This document shows positions 31,395 to 33,711 of a DNA stretch of 33,711 nucleotides, in pieces. Positions within the stretch are counted from its first letter, which is position 1. The number at the start of each line of letters is the position of its first letter. A program made the position numbers and the translations under genes. The notes beneath the pieces were generated by a model. That model saw nothing but the letters and a program-made list of their open reading frames with translations, made no database searches and was not told the origin of the DNA. The stretch is from Choanephora cucurbitarum. Its lineage: Eukaryota; Mucoromycota; Mucoromycetes; Mucorales; Choanephoraceae. Location: assembly GCA_025331435.1 (NCBI GenBank), contig JAIWNI010000175.1, forward strand, positions 1 to 33,711. The letters run 5' to 3'.

Positions 31395-32266
31395 ATGTCC
31401 AATCAAGAAAACTCTGTCAACTTATCTGGAAACGATCCTGTTATCATCAACCTGATTCAGGAATTTACCAAAGCTTTGAATAATAACAGTACTGCACCAT
31501 CCATGCCCAGAACTACTGAACCACCCATTTACGATGGTGTAAGAGACGCCATAGCAATTGATTCCTGGATCCGAACATTAGAAAGATATGCCGATTTTCA
31601 AAAATGGGACTCTAAGCAAATGAAGGCCTACGCTGTTACACTTCTTCGAGGTAGAGCCGATACTTGGTATCGTGCACTGGAGATGGGTGACAACACTGAA
31701 CTTGAAGATTGACTCTCTTTTAAGCGAGAACTTATTGACTTCTTTCGACCAGATGATGCTTCTCGTTTGGCTCGCGATCGGTTAGCTGCGTACCGACAGG
31801 TTGGCTCCTTAAATGACTACATCAATGGTTTTATGGACATCGTCGCTGCTATCCCTGGAATCACCGAAGATGAGTCTTGCGACAAATTCATGCGTGGAAT
31901 CTCAAATCGTGATACTCGATCTCAAGTCCGCCAAGCCTAGGTATCGACCCTTTAGAGACGCTATCAGAATAGCTATTGCCCATGATAGCGCCATACATGA
32001 GAACCCTGTGTTTTATCGAAAAACCAATGGTAGTTTCAGTCAGTTTAACTCTTCTCGCCCTCCAGCTGCCCCCCGTGGACCGTATGCTGGCGAGCCTATG
32101 GATCTCTCTGTTATGTCGTTATCCCGTTCAAATGTTTGCTGTCACTATTGTGGACGCATGGGGTCATATTCGCCGCTTTTGTAAGACTCGTAATGATGAT
32201 ATCAAAAAGATGGAGGAAGACCGTTTTCGCAAGTTGAAGAAGGGAACTATTAAGGATTTTCAATAA
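31395..32266 (+). pseudogene. Gag of a second Ty3/gypsy element, broken
   Basis: The ATG is at 31395. The gag core is PIYDGVRDAIAIDSWIRTLE and WDSKQMKAYAVTLLRGRADT, followed after TGA at 31710-31712 by ELIDFFRPDDASRLARDRLA and YINGFMDIVAAIPG in the same frame. A TAG follows at 31938-31940. The reading then moves to another frame (RDAIRIAIAHDSA ... GEPMDLSVM). A zinc knuckle CCHYCGRMG / HIRRFC (CX2CX4HX4C) is split by one extra G near 32159-32162. It ends in a basic stretch and TAA at 32264-32266. Gag packages the element RNA. This family differs from the minus-strand copy at 2.1-9.0 kb. Confidence 0.88.
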
Positions 32267-32268
32267 AC

Positions 32269-33432
32269 GTGGTTGATGATCAGGAAGTACAACCACGTGA
32301 AGACAATGAAAACCTTCCTAGTAAGCAAACCCCTAATAGTTGCAACTGTTTGAATCAGAGTTTCAATAAAGACATCGATTGTGACCCTTATTCTGTTGAC
32401 ATTGGTTTAAAAGAATGTAGTGATGTGATGGCTGAAACTCAAGAAGAAGTACATGTTGCCGATACTGGAAACCCTATCATTGCCGAAATGGTACCTATTA
32501 TCTATCCGAAAAGTGGTCTAAAACAAGAATTACAGTACTTGTCAGAACTAAATGTAGTCGCTACTAAGCTTCCACTTTACCATGACTCTATTGGCAATGA
32601 AACAATAGAAATATTGATAGACAGTGGAGCTAGTGAGAATTACGTATCACCGGCTGTAGCTAAGCACGCTATATCAAGATCCCGTGTACTTGACCGACAA
32701 GTAGAAACTGCTGGTGGAGAAACGACTGAGATTACTGAAAAGGTCGAATTGCTACTTGAATTGAATGGCTTGAAAATCAAGGTGTTGGCGTATGTCTTTC
32801 CTACGAAATTCGATCTCATCCTTGGCCGCACCTGGCTAAAAGAAGTGGATCCTCGTCCAGAATGGGAAACCGATACGTGGTTCATTTGGGATAAAGTCAA
32901 AAAACGAACCATTAAGCTGGTGCCATACAATGATTATGCAAGTAAATCAAAACCACAACTGAACTACTTGATATCGAAAAACCAAGCTGAAAGAACTATT
33001 AAGCAAGGTCCTGACAGTTGTTTAATCTATCTAAATACGGTTGATACTATTGACAAGAATCCGTTGTTATAGAAAGACACTCACTGGGATGAACTGGTAA
33101 AAGAATTCTCTTCTGTCTTTAAAGACGAACTGCCAGGTATACCTCCCGAACGCGAAGTAACTCACGTTATTAGCACTGGTGATGCCAAACCCATCAGTCG
33201 TCCTCCATTCAAAATGAGTCCAGCTGAACTCGATGAATTACAACGACAGATAAAAGAGTTACTACAGTTGGGACTTATTGGGCCTAGTGCTTCGCCTTGG
33301 GGTGCCCCAGTGTTATTTGTGAAAAAGAAAAACGGAGAAATGAGAATGTGTATCAACTACCAGGTCTTAAATAGTGTTGTGATATTTGCAGGCTCAAAGA
33401 TTCAACGAGAGGGAACTCGATTTTTTTATTAA
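32269..33432 (+). pseudogene. Ty3/gypsy protease and start of reverse transcriptase, broken
   Basis: The retropepsin domain is intact within 32269-33072: EILIDSGASENYVS holds the catalytic Asp-Ser-Gly, and FDLILGRTWLKEVDP is the ILG flap-side motif. A TAG at 33070-33072 interrupts, and the same frame continues into the RT connection ([12 protein letters not shown]) and RT start ([39 protein letters not shown]). RT similarity stops after INYQVLNS near 33376, where unrelated AT-rich sequence begins; the frame ends at TAA 33430-33432. Catalytic RT, RNase H and integrase are not in the window. The GTG at 32269 is not a convincing start. Pol was probably made by frameshift or read-through from gag, but the damage hides how. 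Confidence 0.88.
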
Positions 33433-33711
33433 AAAGAAAGAGAGGGAACTAATTCTACTGCACGTTCATGTTGTGTTAATATACTATTTCTATCTCGGTT
33501 TCAATCAATCACTCCGTTACAATTTTATCTGTATGAGCAGTTTTCCTACTGGGATGACTGGTCACCTTTATAAAAAGATGTCTGCAGCCAGATTTCATCC
33601 TCCGCCTTGAACAAGGAGGAGATATACTTTCAACTAGATTTATATCTTGATGAGAAGCTATTTATGCTTTATCAAAGTATGTGTTTTGTCTTGGAAAGTA
33701 TCTGAATATAT
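33433..33711. other. Sequence after the RT break, not identified
   Basis: May be an insertion into the RT gene or decayed RT. A weak match to the RT palm (YFQLDLY near 33625-33650) would favour decayed RT resuming downstream. The window ends here. Confidence 0.3.

Overview
The window reads as a transposon-dominated stretch of a fungal nuclear genome, probably an early-diverging, AT-rich fungus such as a Mucoromycota species. This is inferred from GT-AG introns of 50-91 nt, the mix of Ty3/gypsy, Tc1/mariner, pogo-like, Plavaka/CACTA-like and Helitron elements, and the base composition. No bacterial-style operons, rRNA or tRNA genes were seen. No ordinary housekeeping gene could be named.

Layout. 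1-1093: 3' end of a Ty3/gypsy pol (integrase, + strand), followed by non-coding DNA that includes a repeat found again near 18.2 kb. 2104-9017: a complete but decayed Ty3/gypsy element on the minus strand, with 353/351-bp LTRs and a 4-bp ATAG target duplication; a 1321-bp Tc1/mariner element (7094-8414, + strand) sits inside its gag. 9430-9626: a cluster of hairpin-forming motifs that recurs at 16270-16306. 10902-14012: a decayed Plavaka/CACTA-like transposase gene (minus) carrying a striking one-strand repeat of the hexamer GGGTAT. 14512-14673: foldback element. 14898-15171: short A-rich repeats. 15512-16084: pogo-like MITE. 16371-18491: two diverged 1.09-kb direct repeats.

19644-24361 (minus) is a Helitron Rep-helicase gene. 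Four small introns and one nested solo LTR (22764-23271) can be removed on paper with all reading phases agreeing, leaving only four stop codons and one inserted base as damage. Just upstream on the same strand, 24594-25497 is an intact-looking spliced gene of about 253 codons with an acidic C-terminal tail. It may be a Helitron accessory, perhaps for single-stranded DNA binding. It contains a 25-nt GT...AG palindromic insertion whose removal keeps the frame. 26755-28572 is a second spliced, unrecognised gene with an acidic middle and a basic C-terminus. 28573-31295 is AT-rich with no gene seen. 31395-33711 (+) is the 5' part of another decayed Ty3/gypsy element (gag, protease, start of reverse transcriptase) that runs off the window.

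The history visible is layered insertion: Ty3 into a short ORF, Tc1 into Ty3 gag, and an LTR element into the Helitron followed by LTR-LTR recombination. The items that most deserve checking are the GGGTAT array, the Helitron accessory gene with its 25-nt insertion, and the two-variant hairpin motif family.
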